From Crambe crambe (Eukaryota; Porifera; Demospongiae; Poecilosclerida; Crambeidae), in the NCBI GenBank assembly GCA_963924555.1, contig OZ004591.1, forward strand, positions 3,906,001 to 3,970,000: DNA of 64,000 nucleotides. Direction: 5' to 3'. The first letter of the stretch is position 1. Each line of letters opens with the position of its first letter. This document shows, piece by piece, positions 31,207 to 43,600 of this stretch. A program made the position numbers and the translations under genes. A model generated the notes under the pieces. That model had not been told where the DNA came from. It worked only from the letters and a program-made list of their open reading frames with translations, and made no database searches.

Positions 31207-33429
31207 TCAAAATAATTGAAGCATGACATTATTAAAATCACAGACATACACTAAACCATCCTTATCAACACACACTCCCCATGGATTATGAAAGTCACCT
31301 TTATTGCTACCCTTATGCCCAAATGAGGTCACATACGCCCCCTCAGTTGTGAACACTGAAATATTGTGGCTGTTCCAACCAGCCACGTACACATACTGAC
31401 CAGCTACACATACACCACAAGGACCACTCAACTTATTCTCATCAGAGCTTAGCACACACTTAAATTCACCACCATTACTGAGAACTTGGATACGAGAGTT
31501 GAAATAGTCACTAACATAGAGGTTGCCATGTTGGTCTGAAGATATGTCCTCGATACCACTGAACTCCCCTGGGTCTTTACCAGGTGAGCCAATCTGTCTC
31601 ACATATTTTAGTTCAGTGGTGTAGACGTGAATACAGTTATTCTTAGTATCACAGACCATAACTTCCTCTCCGACTACAGCAACACCTCTTAACTTGGATT
31701 CTTCGTCACTGCAGTATGTTTCAAGGAGGTTCATGTCCTTGCTCAGCTTCACAATCTTGCGCTCCCAAGAGTCTGTGATGTATATACAGTCAGTACTATC
31801 AATAGCAACACCAAATGGATGATCAATGCCATAGTCGGATGATTTTAAACATCTCGATATTGTTCCTGTCCTATCAAATACTCGAATATTATATAGTCCT
31901 GTGACGACAACCTCTCCCATTGAATTAACAGCTATGCACCGAAAATTCACCTTCTCACCATCAATCACTCTGCAGGGTTTGCCTAGCCGAGTAGGAGGAA
32001 TTGAGACAAATACGGAAAAGGGACTACCAGCTACTTCTTGTCCGTTCACAGAAACAGTGAGTTCATGTTGTCCACGGATGATAGGTGTGTACTGGATGCG
32101 ATATTCATTACCTTGGATTCGATCAACATCACCTTCGACTATTGATCCACTCACCACTGACTTCAAGTGGCAAGTAACATGATGCTTTAGTTTTGTGTCT
32201 GTTCCATTAGATAATTTAGTTTTTACAAAAAATTCACTCATTTTGTCAAACTCAGCTGTCTTCATTCCATCACCAGACATGATACATTTAGCAGAATCGA
32301 TTGGAAGCTGAATAACTTTAGCTTTAGTCTGGCAGAGCTGCTTCAGGTCTTCAGCACAGCTCACCTCCACCCCTATGTCAACCTCTTCCACTGGATCCAG
32401 ACTCCTCCCTTCCTTGCAGTGCTCTTCAATTTCTTTGTCTATTCGATTCTCGAGCTTGGCATGCATACATATGACCTCATCTTCAGCCGAATGCTCTAGA
32501 GACTGTTGAGTATATTTTATCACACTCTGGACCACTGCACAAATATTGGACAGGCTCTTTTCCTGGACAGAGAGACACTCCAACTTCTCTGTCACTTTTG
32601 CTGCAGCTTCTTTCAAAAGTTCTTGCTTGCGACTTTCGATGATCGTTTGAAGTTCCTTGAACGAGTTCTCAATGTCATTGGCCACAGAATCCCCCTGGGC
32701 CTCTATCTCGAACTTGGTGGTTTGTATCTCCTTCACAGCATGTGAGTAATTAGCATGCACCTCCATCAGGGGCTCCAACTGCTGAATCAGTTTCTTCTTC
32801 ATCTCTGGGGCAGCAGTTTTGACAAATTCACAGTTATGTTCAGGGCAAGGGTGATCTTTGATGGTGCAGTCACGACAGATGAGACTGTTGCAGTCAAAGC
32901 AGTACATCTTCATCAGCTCGTCGTGCTTTCTGCATTTCTGAAGGGGATACTCCTGCATAATCTCTTTAGCCCCTCCTTCTTTAAGCTCTTTGAAAGTTGA
33001 AACCTTATGTCCAGGGAATATCTTTTTCATCCTTTGATGCTGTTTGATACATTCTGAACAGATGAACTGGGCACATTGTTGACAGAAGGCTTCAGCTTTA
33101 TCCCCAGAACATATTTCACACATGGCATCCACCTTACCATAAGCTCGCTCCATCTTGGAGTGCAACTTTTCCATGTGATTGACAAAGGAAGCTGTAGGGA
33201 GGTTGTCCACACACCCCTGAGGGAGGGTGGTGTCTCTATGACACTTGGGGCAAGAGAATGGTTTATCAAGGCCAATCTTCAGGGCCAGCTTGTAGATGCA
33301 CTGTTTGCAGTAGTAATGGAGACAAGGTAAGACCTTGGGGTCAGTGTAGTGACCTTGACACATGAGACAAGTGATCTCCTTCTCAAGGTCTTCCACACTC
33401 TTCTCAACTACATCCACATGTTCAGCCAT
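31207..33429 (-). CDS. TRIM-NHL protein, copy 6 (740 aa), most diverged RING half
   Basis: Intronless, with the same six-part architecture and intact C3HC4 and B-box ligands. The RING half has more substitutions than in the other copies (CLMCQGHYTDPK, LALKIGLDKPFSCPKCHRD, QGCVDNLPTASFVNHMEKL). One codon is lost in the B-box linker (KEIMQEY where others have KEIVTQEY). The filamin linker reads MKTAEFDKMSEFFVKTKL and the C-terminus is NNVMLQLF. It is the copy nearest to GFM1 exon 4. The substitutions leave structure residues in place, so it is probably functional and has escaped the homogenisation seen in copies 1-3. Confidence 0.92.
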   Translation of the reverse strand: MAEHVDVVEKSVEDLEKEITCLMCQGHYTDPKVLPCLHYYCKQCIYKLALKIGLDKPFSCPKCHRDTTLPQGCVDNLPTASFVNHMEKLHSKMERAYGKVDAMCEICSGDKAEAFCQQCAQFICSECIKQHQRMKKIFPGHKVSTFKELKEGGAKEIMQEYPLQKCRKHDELMKMYCFDCNSLICRDCTIKDHPCPEHNCEFVKTAAPEMKKKLIQQLEPLMEVHANYSHAVKEIQTTKFEIEAQGDSVANDIENSFKELQTIIESRKQELLKEAAAKVTEKLECLSVQEKSLSNICAVVQSVIKYTQQSLEHSAEDEVICMHAKLENRIDKEIEEHCKEGRSLDPVEEVDIGVEVSCAEDLKQLCQTKAKVIQLPIDSAKCIMSGDGMKTAEFDKMSEFFVKTKLSNGTDTKLKHHVTCHLKSVVSGSIVEGDVDRIQGNEYRIQYTPIIRGQHELTVSVNGQEVAGSPFSVFVSIPPTRLGKPCRVIDGEKVNFRCIAVNSMGEVVVTGLYNIRVFDRTGTISRCLKSSDYGIDHPFGVAIDSTDCIYITDSWERKIVKLSKDMNLLETYCSDEESKLRGVAVVGEEVMVCDTKNNCIHVYTTELKYVRQIGSPGKDPGEFSGIEDISSDQHGNLYVSDYFNSRIQVLSNGGEFKCVLSSDENKLSGPCGVCVAGQYVYVAGWNSHNISVFTTEGAYVTSFGHKGSNKGDFHNPWGVCVDKDGLVYVCDFNNVMLQLF

Positions 33430-35503
33430 GACTATTTGCTAGTATCAGTTAGTAGAGGCAGAGACAGGAAACAGTCACATGTCTTGTGGTTGCATGTCCT
33501 ATGATTGTATCCCCATAAATGGGCACTACTCAAGTTGGCTGCACTTAATAGAGGATGAATTTCTAAACAACAGCAACTTCCTAAACTAAATTGAAGGGGT
33601 AGCCTAATATACCTCTCTGGGTTTGCATGTAGTGGCATTGCTGTAGCTAACACACTGGCTCCTGAGTGCACTAGTTAGCCTACACATTATGGTCTATTTC
33701 CACAATTTTAGCCTCTATATGTAGCTAAAGAGTAGAAAAACAAGTTGTCGAACAAAAAAAGTGAAAGCATGGTTTTAAAAATGTGCATGCTTGAGTGATG
33801 ATCGTTTATTAGTACATGCGTTTATTTATAACCATAAAGAAGCAATCTCACTATATCACTGTCTTATGTAAACTTTGACTTCTCAAAAATTTTTGCCTCG
33901 GCACCAAAGTGCCGGCAGTGCTGGAGGCGACTATGTGTGCGTGGTACGTACGTCCTATTAGTAGCACGCGCAAATGAATGCACGTGACCTTGACCTTACA
34001 GTCACATGCATAGCTCAGCAGTTATTAAACGAGAGCTAGATACAAAGCTATGATCGTCTGAAAAGGCAGCAAGAGTGCCTACAAGAAAGTTAAATAGCAA
34101 GAAGAGAAGCTACAAAGTCACTAGAGTAGTAGGCAAGACAAGTTAACAATCGTGAGAAAGCAGAAAGAGAGCCAAGCAGCGAGAGCAAAGGCAGGCAAGT
34201 AAACGATCAGTACTGGGAGCAAGAAAACCCAACATGAAACAGGAAGAGTAGAGGGTATAAAGCTCAAGATTCTAAAAAAGCAGCAAGAGAGCCTACAAGA
34301 AAGCCTTAATAGCAGAAGCTACAAAGTCACAAGTAGGTTAAAAGTCCTGAGAAAGAGCCAACAAAGCTAAGCAAACAAGCTATAGCAGCCACTAACTATA
34401 TCAGTTTGCTACAGCATAGAAAGTCATTGATGTGATAATTATAGAATAATAACATGTAAAATAAGATCTTCAGTCTTCAGTATAATTATATAGGTAGACA
34501 CAGCACAAAAGAAATCAGTGAAAATCAAAATAATAATGCATTATAGCTAAGTCTACTACATGCCGAGGCATCAAGTCCTTTTAAAGACAAACAAGAGAGT
34601 TAATACTTCTTCAAAAGGGGGTGTGCATAGCGAACTGTTGTATGTCCGTGAATAGAGGAATCATTATGGCACCTACTACAGTTAAATAACTGATGAGATA
34701 ACTTCTGGAATACCTTTCATTCCCTAGTGGATACAAATTGATGGAATTGATGGTGGGTACCACAAGGTTTCATATAGGGATAGGGTTGTCATGCTCATAC
34801 TCAGGCTCTAAAATTATGTGGAGACGGGAAACAGAGCCTGGTGTCCACTGTTCGCGCATGCACCAAAAATTGTCACGTGAAATTCCCGCGTATTACACTT
34901 TATGACGGTGTGTGATGTCATAGACATGTAACTACATGTACAAGCATGCGCTACAAGATTCTTTTGATAGGTACCAAGCTAGCTTCATATATCAAGGTAA
35001 GGACACTCTGAGATTCCCTCCCTCCCTCCCTCCCTCACTCCCCACAAATAATAATAGTCAACCCCCGTATGCAATATTGCTAGCTAGAAGATATTACTCC
35101 CAGCAGCTATGAATAATGAAAAACATCTCACACTGCGCATGTGCATGATTTCATGCACTTTATTGTCAAATAGTATACAAGTCTCTGGACCCAAAGTAAT
35201 ACACCTTCTTACCTGTTATAAGCTGCATGTTGCATGACACAGGCAGTATTGACTTATATAGCTGGTTGACTTACCTTATATTGATAGCCAGTAGCTCATG
35301 TGGCTATTGCTAAGTGCCAATGATAATTATAACAGTCTGACACAGGATAAATGCCCAGGCAAAATTACAGTTTGGCTGGCCATTTTCCTATAGGTCTGAA
35401 ACCGCTACAATAGAGGTTGACTGTGATTTGTTATAATTGGCCCTGCTATGGCTGACTTACTTACATAGCTGGTGCCTATGGTGCCTATGTTTGATCTACT
35501 TAC
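33430..35503. other. GFM1 intron 4, promoter-proximal part
   Basis: No exon is recognised. Around 33,981-33,996 a CACGTG box runs into two adjacent TGACCT half-sites. From 34,057 to 34,390 a block (gcagcaagag, gcctacaagaaag, agctacaaagtcac) occurs twice in tandem, separated by about 220 bp. Around 34,850-34,960 lie CACGTG and a CRE-like tgatgtcat. A short (TCCC) run is at 35,010-35,040. These are possible regulatory elements for the intron-borne genes, nothing more. Confidence 0.5.
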
Positions 35504-36215
<712 letters not shown>

Positions 36216-36486
36216 ACTTGAGTAACTTGCTAGTCTTGTTTACTAGTCCACGTGTTTAGGGGTGTGGCTAAACACGTGTTCTTTCTTTTCTCGATTTTCC
36301 AGTCACGTTACAGACGAAGGGTAAGTAAATCCGTTTGAATCTTCCCTCTTAGAGAATATTAGGGACTTGAAATAGTAGCTTACTAACTTTACGTGCAACT
36401 ACTTTTATTGCCATACGGTTAGACTGCTAATCACCCTGCTACTTTTTCTTCATAGGACGGTGGGCGTCAAATAGAAATTCATCACA
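36216..36486. promoter_or_regulatory. Divergent GFM1 / RPL35A promoter with palindromic E-box pair
   Basis: Two 11-bp arms, CACGTGTTTAG (36,249-36,259) and CTAAACACGTG (36,268-36,278), form a perfect inverted repeat around ggggtgtgg. Each arm starts or ends with a CACGTG E-box. A pyrimidine tract (about 36,279-36,291, ttctttcttttctc) follows, resembling the 5' TOP start of ribosomal protein mRNAs. A non-coding first exon of RPL35A probably ends at 36,320 (GTAAGT donor), with the next exon starting at 36,456. Transcription start sites are inferred. Confidence 0.7.
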
Positions 36487-36940
36487 ATGTCTATAAGGTT
36501 AGTGAGAGCTGTTTAGATCTTGATCTTGAAGGTATCCTAATGTTGCAAGTAGGTTGTACAATAAGGGTATATTTGTGGGATACAAGCGAGGTCTACGTAA
36601 CCAGCGGCCAAACACATCACTACTGAAACTCAATGGAGTCCAACAGCGTGAGGAAACGAAATTTTACCTGGGGAAACGAGTGGCATATGTTTATCGAGCG
36701 CACAAAAAGTCACAGTCAAAGGGAGAAAGGAAGCCAAGCAAATATCGGGTGATTTGGGGGAAAGTAACTCGTCCCCATGGAAACAGTGGAATAGTACGAG
36801 CTAAGTTCCGGAAGAACCTTCCTCCTCGAGCAATGGGTGCTACTGTCAGAGTGGTAAGTGTATTGCAATAAGCACTCCTCTATGACTGTAGTTTGACTTT
36901 GTTACTGTAACTGCAGATGCTGTACCCATCAAGAGTATAG
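36487..36940 (+). CDS. RPL35A: 60S ribosomal protein L35a (eL33)
   Basis: Coding exons at 36,487-36,497, 36,553-36,853 and 36,917-36,940 give 111 aa, close to the ~110 aa of animal eL33. The protein starts [20 protein letters not shown] and contains [26 protein letters not shown] and [10 protein letters not shown], ending RVMLYPSRV. It is a structural protein of the cytosolic large ribosomal subunit. The true start is the ATG at 36,487, two splice junctions away from the conserved C-terminus; the open frame starting MYNKG at 36,554 is only part of exon 2 in another frame start. It is expressed divergently from GFM1. Confidence 0.96.
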
Positions 36941-37486
36941 TTATATACAGACTTGTACCTCTTTGATGTTCTGTCTGCAATAATTTTTTCAATGCTCAAG
37001 CTTAATAGAGGTGGAAGGGCAATGCACACATTGTTCATTAATTCCTGTGGTACAATGCGACGCCTACGCATCAACATTAAGGCTTGCACGTGGCGGCGCG
37101 GTGGAGGGCACATGCTTTGGGCATGGTAAGTTAAGTCCAGACGTATCCCATGCATGGCTCAAGACGCCGGCGGGCCACAAGCTGTATATACTGTATCACT
37201 TTTGCATGGCGGGCTGGATCTGGGCGACTGGATTGACAATAGACTCTTTCACTTGTTTCTCCAATCTCGCCGAATTAACTCTCTCGGCAGCTTGTAAGCT
37301 TCCTATCGCTATTTACTACAAATCATTCTTTTGAATGAGGACAGTGAACGGTCAGCCAAGTATTCCAATACTTGCATATGTTAGAAAAAGTAAGTTAACT
37401 AGTGTACGTTAATAGTTATGTCCCCAAGAGATCGTTGTATACCTAGCTACAAAGCTGACTTTTCTTATTTGCAGTTACAGAAGAAA
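36941..37486. other. Spacer and probable 5' UTR of the carrier gene
   Basis: A GC-richer patch at 37,050-37,290 lies upstream of a donor-like ggcagctt/GTAAGC (about 37,294). An acceptor (cttatttgcag, ending 37,474) sits 12 bases before the carrier ATG. This suggests a non-coding first exon ending near 37,294. A 107-codon open frame here has no recognised content. Confidence 0.45.
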
Positions 37487-40108
37487 ATGAGTACAGTAAA
37501 GCCATTTATCTTTGGAGGAATTGCATCTCTCACTGCTGAAGTTGGTAAGCTGCATTTAGTATGGTTACACTGGTGCATGCATGCTTATGCCATGTGCATG
37601 TCACTGCATGTACACTATGATGCACACCCTCCAGGCACATTTCCATTGGACACCACAAAGACAAGATTGCAGGTGCAAGGTCAGCAAATGGATGAGCTCT
37701 GTCGTTCCTCTAAGTACCGTGGGATGATGCATGCCTTACTAAGGATCCCTAAAGATGAAGGTCTGCAGGCCTTGTACAAGGGGTGAGTCAAGAGCTGGCT
37801 TTCAAAGCCATACTCTTATCTACTTTTGTCATCTGGGTTTCAGTGGAGATGACGTTTTGTGGTATTGAAACTACTATATTTTTACATACTTTCAGTTATA
37901 GTTTTGTGATTAAGTGTATGGTCAATAATTCTTGTGGAATGAACTTACCGGGAATAAAAGACTTATATCTGTGTCCTTGACAGTGGTATTATATTTTCGT
38001 TCAGCATTGCTCCTGCTCTGTTGCGCCAGGCTTCCTATGGCACTCTCAAGATAGGCCTGTACCATTACATCAAGAGGCTATTGGTATCAGACCCCAAAGG
38101 TAAGGTCTGTTGTAGTGCCAGTCTTTGTCATCTTGTTCAAGAATGCATTTCTGAATAGATGAGTCCATTTTCAGCAACATTGCTGCTGGTGTTTTGAGTG
38201 GGGCCATCTCATCTGCCATTGCCAACCCAACTGATGTCCTCAAGGTATAAAAGGAGCATACTTTCACAGTGGTTTACTGATGTCATGTATTTTTGTTTCA
38301 TTTATAGGTGAGAATGCAAAGTGGTACAAGTCAATCTTATAGGACAAGTAAGAGCTGCTTGAGATATTTCTCTCAGATCTATAGAGAAGAAGGGCTGAGG
38401 GGCCTCTATCGAGTGAGTGAGTAGCAAGCTCCTGTTAGCAGCTGCCGTGTTGAATAAGAGTGCTAAATGATAGGTCATTTAAAACCAAGTGTGCTTCAAA
38501 TCATGCACTGGACCACTATTGTGTTTTTGTTGTTGTGTGTTTAACTTTGGTATTAAAAGTCAATCACTCTTACGTGTTGTGAATCTTATAGGGTGTTGGA
38601 CCAACCACTCAAAGAGCTGCAGTGATAGCTGGAGTTCTGTTGCCAGCCTATGACTTCTTCAAGAAAGCAATCCTGGACCACGATCTCTTGGAGGACAACA
38701 TGACAGCTCACTTCATGTAAGGAGTGGTTACACATAAAGGGTTGCAGTTACATGAATGCAAACCACCTCAAAAAGCCAACCTTCTGAAACCTTTCACTCT
38801 GATGTTACTGCTAGTCAATTAGCTAGCTGAGAGGGGGATGATGAGACCTTTTACCTAACCATCTTTCGGGACTGAAAGATACACATGTTGATAACCAACC
38901 TCTGACAAACTGACCTCTCTAAATTGTCACCTATGTACCTCTAATCCAAATACCCTTAATGTGATTTAATCTCTATTCATACTTTTCTTTCCCTTCAAAC
39001 AGATCCAGTTTCTTGGCAGGTTTGCTTGGGACAGCTGCTACAAATCCTATTGACGTAGTCAAGGTGAGTACAGCTGTGCATCAATGTCAAAAGTTACTCT
39101 GTAATGTAATCTCATCTTAAAGTACACTTTATTTTAGGGGTAAATTATTAGTAGGACATACTGTATATATTATATCAAAGGGTTTATTATCGCAAAGGAG
39201 CCTAGGTTCAGTGTTCTTTCATGTGTGTTTTCACAGAGCCGAATGATGAATCAAAGTGTTCTGAGACAAAGTGCTGCACACAGACACATCTATAGCAGTA
39301 CATTTGACTGCTTCATCACAGTGAGTCAAAACACCCTGCTACTTAAACACTTGATGCCATGGTAACCCTATCTGAGAGCATTTTTAGGACTTCGTTCTTA
39401 GGTGGGCTCTAAATAAGGGAGGAGGGAGGCAAGGACATCTTGTGCATGACAGAAACTAAGTGTAGTGTTTTGTTATGAGAAACTACACCCTTACAAAGAA
39501 ATAAATACTTCCCACGGACAGTTTATTTTACTTCCTACTGTTTATTTCCTAAAGCACTTAACTTTTGCGTGACTCTCATTACAGACACTGAAGACAGAAG
39601 GTGTTGGTGCTATGTATAAAGGATTCATACCTTCTTATCTGAGAATAGGACCATGGAACATCATTGTATCCTTCTAAATCAGTGACAATGTCATCATGCA
39701 TGATGGCTTTGTGCAAGTTTGGTGTGCCCTCATGTCCTTCGATTGTCTTACATGTACCACCATTTGCTGGAGGCACTTCATTGTGAATGTCACATGTCCA
39801 TACCCTACCACCTACCCCGATCATAATACATCCCAGCAATGGGTACAGGTTCCAGACTAGGAAATCCAAAGCATTGTGTGACAGGCTCAGTTCACCCAAT
39901 GGTTGTCACTGTTATTAGGAGCGACATACATACATATTGAAGGAAAACCTCTGTAGTGCAGGGCTCAATGTACCTCCACAGTAAAGGTTACTCTCCCTAC
40001 ATTATATTAGTAGAAAATAGCATTTCATTTGCTCTTTGTTTCCTTAACTTCATGTCTGTTCACCTTCAGTTTTTTATCACTTATGAGAAGCTCAAAGTTG
40101 TCTTCTAA
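37487..40108 (+). CDS. Mitochondrial carrier, SLC25A14/SLC25A30 (UCP5/KMCP1) type
   Basis: Ten coding exons: 37,487-37,544, 37,635-37,782, 38,005-38,099, 38,159-38,244, 38,308-38,412, 38,592-38,716, 39,003-39,063, 39,237-39,320, 39,585-39,665 and 40,070-40,108. They total 882 nt (293 aa), in frame throughout. The product shows the three carrier repeats with signature motifs [18 protein letters not shown] and NPIDVVKSR. Segments such as [30 protein letters not shown] and [13 protein letters not shown] are typical of the brain/kidney uncoupling-protein-like group. It is an inner-membrane solute or anion carrier; the exact substrate cannot be told from sequence. It is complete, with canonical GT-AG introns. 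Confidence 0.94.
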
Positions 40109-40636
40109 AACTAGAGATCATCTTCTAAAAAAGACATTGCTTGGCATCTTTTAGATTCATTTCATCTTAATCACATCCAATATGTATAATAATGATTGAA
40201 CATTATTTATAATCGATACCATTGGTAATTCGAATACTAAATACACTGCAGCCACTGAAAGCAAAGGACAATCCTTTGTTATACACTCCATACCATAGCT
40301 AGCTATAAATAACCTCAACTTCTCTGTCCTAATTGGGTTCCACTGTACAACTTATTGAATGATAATTCACCCAGTGGTACTGTACTGTACCATACCAAGC
40401 TGTCAGGGCCTAATATTGTATAGGTGTAGGCCTGTGAATCTCTTTAACATTGTGTGATAGTCCCAAAGATAAATTACCCTGGACATGCTTTGTCCCAAAC
40501 CTCTATCATACTCTCAACTCTACTAGTAATCATGAGGTATGCAAGATGAATCTGATTTAGGTAGGTGGGGGTGCTTGTGTACTAGGAGGTGGTAGTCTTA
40601 TAACATGTTTTCCGAGTGGACTTTGGTCAGAATGAT
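40109..40636. other. Convergent intergenic region
   Basis: This lies between the carrier stop and the 3' end of enzyme copy A. An AATAAA-like run (tgtataataatgattgaa) and part of the dispersed repeat family (ccataccaagctgtcagggcc, about 40,395-40,420) are present. No gene is visible. Confidence 0.5.
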
Positions 40637-43600
40637 TCAGTCTGGAATGATATCCAAGTAACTGTGCACACGATTTGAAGAAGGTGATTCCTTCAGTAAC
40701 CTGTCAATCTCTCCATCATACAAGCCAAACACACCACCTGCAAAAATACCCCATACAGAAGATCATTAAGGCAGGGGGAAAATGTACATGCCCCTTTGAT
40801 TTATGCTGATACGACTTTCCTAACAAGAATCTCATGCAATTGAGGAGCTAAAGATCTTAACCAAGGGTGCATGTACTTCTAATACAGTGCCTCTGAATAT
40901 TATGAGTATCATAAATTAAGCATTTAATTGGACACTAGTCACATATCTACTTCCCACATGCCTACATAGTAAAGATTCAGTGGAAAGTAGGATGCATGTC
41001 TTGAACAGTAACACCTGCACCTTTTAACCACAATAGGTGTCACCTACACAGGTACACATACATACATACACACCTGTGTGAATATAGAGGACCCTCCTCC
41101 CCAAGAAACGTGTTGGATTATTCTGCATCTCCAGCAGCATTCCCCTGACCCCCTTGAGAGTGTACACACGGTCCAATGACAATCCCGTCTCATTCATTAT
41201 TTCCACCAGCAGAGCTGAAAGAGGAGGGGATAGGGAAATTTCTTTGACTATCAAGGAGTAATAAGTACAACTTCTTCCTATTGGGTTCATATAACTATTC
41301 ATGACGTTGTATTCTGCTCATATCCAATATTCATATAATTCCTCTGCATATCCAAATATTATTCATTGCTCTGATTACCTAATTCCTCATCAGTATTCTG
41401 CACATATCCAATAATGATTACCTAATCCCTCATCAGTATTCTGCACATATCCAATAATGATTACCTAATCCCTCATCAGTATTCTGTGCATTACCTAATT
41501 CCTCATCAGTATTCTGCACATATCCAATTGATTACCTAATTCCTCATCAGTATTCTGCACATATCCAATATGATACCTAATTCCTCATCAGTATTCTGCG
41601 CATATCCAATATGATTACCTTATCCCTCATCAGTATTCTGTGCATTACCTAATTCCTCATCAGTATTCTGCGCATATCCAATATTCATACATACCTAACT
41701 CTTCATCAGTATTCTGTGCATTACCTAATTCCTCATCAGTATTCTGCACATATCCAATATTCATACATACCTAACTCTTCATCAGTATTCTGCGCATATC
41801 CAAGACCCTTATAGCCCTCAATGACATCAACGATGTCCCTGGAAGCAATGGGCTTGCCATGAGAGTCCACAGTTAGTCCCAGAGCTTGCAACTGCTCGTC
41901 AACATGTCCATGAAAGTATTCGGCATTGTCACAAACACACACTCCATGGATCCTATACACAATCATCATAAAAATAATATTATTATTGCCTTTTAAGGAA
42001 GTTTGGAATTACAGTAAAACCTCCGACAGTCTGAAAGAGGACAAACCTCTCAACAAAGGACAATCTAAAAGTACCTTTGTATATACAACAAAAAACCTCC
42101 AAAAGAGGACAACCCCTATACAAGAACAAACTGCTGGGTCCCCAAGCATGTCCATTATCTGGAGGTTTCAACTGTACATTGGACTGAGTACTTCAATTGC
42201 AGCAACCCCACAGTTGGGAGAGTAGAATGCATAGGATTATATAAACGTTGCAGTTTCAACCTTCAGTAAATTAAACATGCACACTTTGCTGCTTGTATTT
42301 CCACTAGTAGTGATTGACCTTAGTTTTGAGCCAGTGAGATAGTTGGCAATAGCCAGACCGCTGATAGTTCCTCCACTTCCTGTTGCCACAACAATATCAT
42401 CAAAGTTCTCATGAAGTCCCTGTCATGAAAAAATACCCACACATCACCATACCGTGAATGGTATAATACAAACTGACACATACGCATATGCAATTACATG
42501 TCCTCACCTGGTCCATAAGTTCTTTGAATGCCTCGATATAACCCCATGTCCCCACAGTGTTCGATCCACCCACTGGTATCACATAAGGGACCAGTCCCTC
42601 AGATCTAAAGTATAAATATAAATAATGACCTTTGAACCTGCCCTTTTACTTACTCTAGCTTTGTTTTGTATTCTTCCATTCTCTGCCACAACTTCTTCAT
42701 GTCCTTGCTGTATGCTGGTCCTGTGTCGTAAGGGGCTAGAATTATCTTGGCACCCACTGCCCTATCAAGGAGAAGGTTACCACGGCAATCCACAGCATCA
42801 GTATCCTACAAAATGTGGAGAGTTCAGTATGGTGGAACTTCTTGTTAAAGGATACTCTAAATATATACACTCCAACCTCTCTACAAAGGATAAAAGGCTG
42901 GGTTCATGGATACTTTCATTCTTGGCTGCTATGTCTGAAAATTATCTAGTAAAACTATTTGAATGTGCACCATTTAAGAGACCACTCATCCCCATTCCCA
43001 TTAAACCATGCCAGAGGAGAGGAATTGCCATGGCAAAGGTGTCATACAACACAACATTTTCGCTGCCAAAAGCTTACTTTTTGCAACTCACTATTTTCCC
43101 ATGCAACCTGAGGATAAGGTGAGGCTGTAGTCCCAGCTGCCGGGAAGCCACTGCAGTGGCCCGGGCATGGTTGGATTGGATCCCGCCACAGGTGATGATA
43201 TCTTTGCAACCCATCTGAAGGGCATCACCAAGCAGAAACTCCAACTTGCGCACCTGCAGTGAGGGAAGGAGGGAGGGAGGAAAAAATGGAGGGAGGGAAG
43301 GAAGGAGGAGGAATAGATGAAGGGAGGAAGAAGTAGATGGAGGGAAGAGGGAGAGGTGAAGGAAGGGCGGAGGAGGTGGAAAAAAGGAAAGAAGTGGGGA
43401 AGGAGTGAAAGGAATGAAGACAGGAGGAAGAATGACCCTTTACCTATTACTTGCAAGTATTGTCCAACAGAAAGGTCAGACCAGAATTTACAACCTGGTG
43501 CATGCTTATAGTACACTTATAGTACACAACCTCCTTGTGGAGTCTTACTTTGTTCCCACTGAGTGTACTGCCAGTCATGTCATCACGTTTCACAGACAAC

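Noticed and set aside
34057-34390. Possible exon or RNA gene in the duplicated gcagcaagag block
   Set aside because: No stable reading frame, splice context or recognisable RNA fold; it is most simply an AG-rich tandem duplication.
36554-36871. RPL35A starting at MYNKGIF
   Set aside because: This is the second coding exon read from an internal codon. The conserved start MSIRL comes from the exon at 36,487-36,497.
37011-37334. 107-codon frame upstream of the carrier gene
   Set aside because: No recognisable domain. It overlaps a probable 5' UTR exon with a donor at about 37,294.
43317-43511. Arg/Glu/Lys-rich and Ser/His/Leu-rich frames in intron 2 of the enzyme copies
   Set aside because: They lie in a purine-rich low-complexity tract that differs in length between copies A, B and C.
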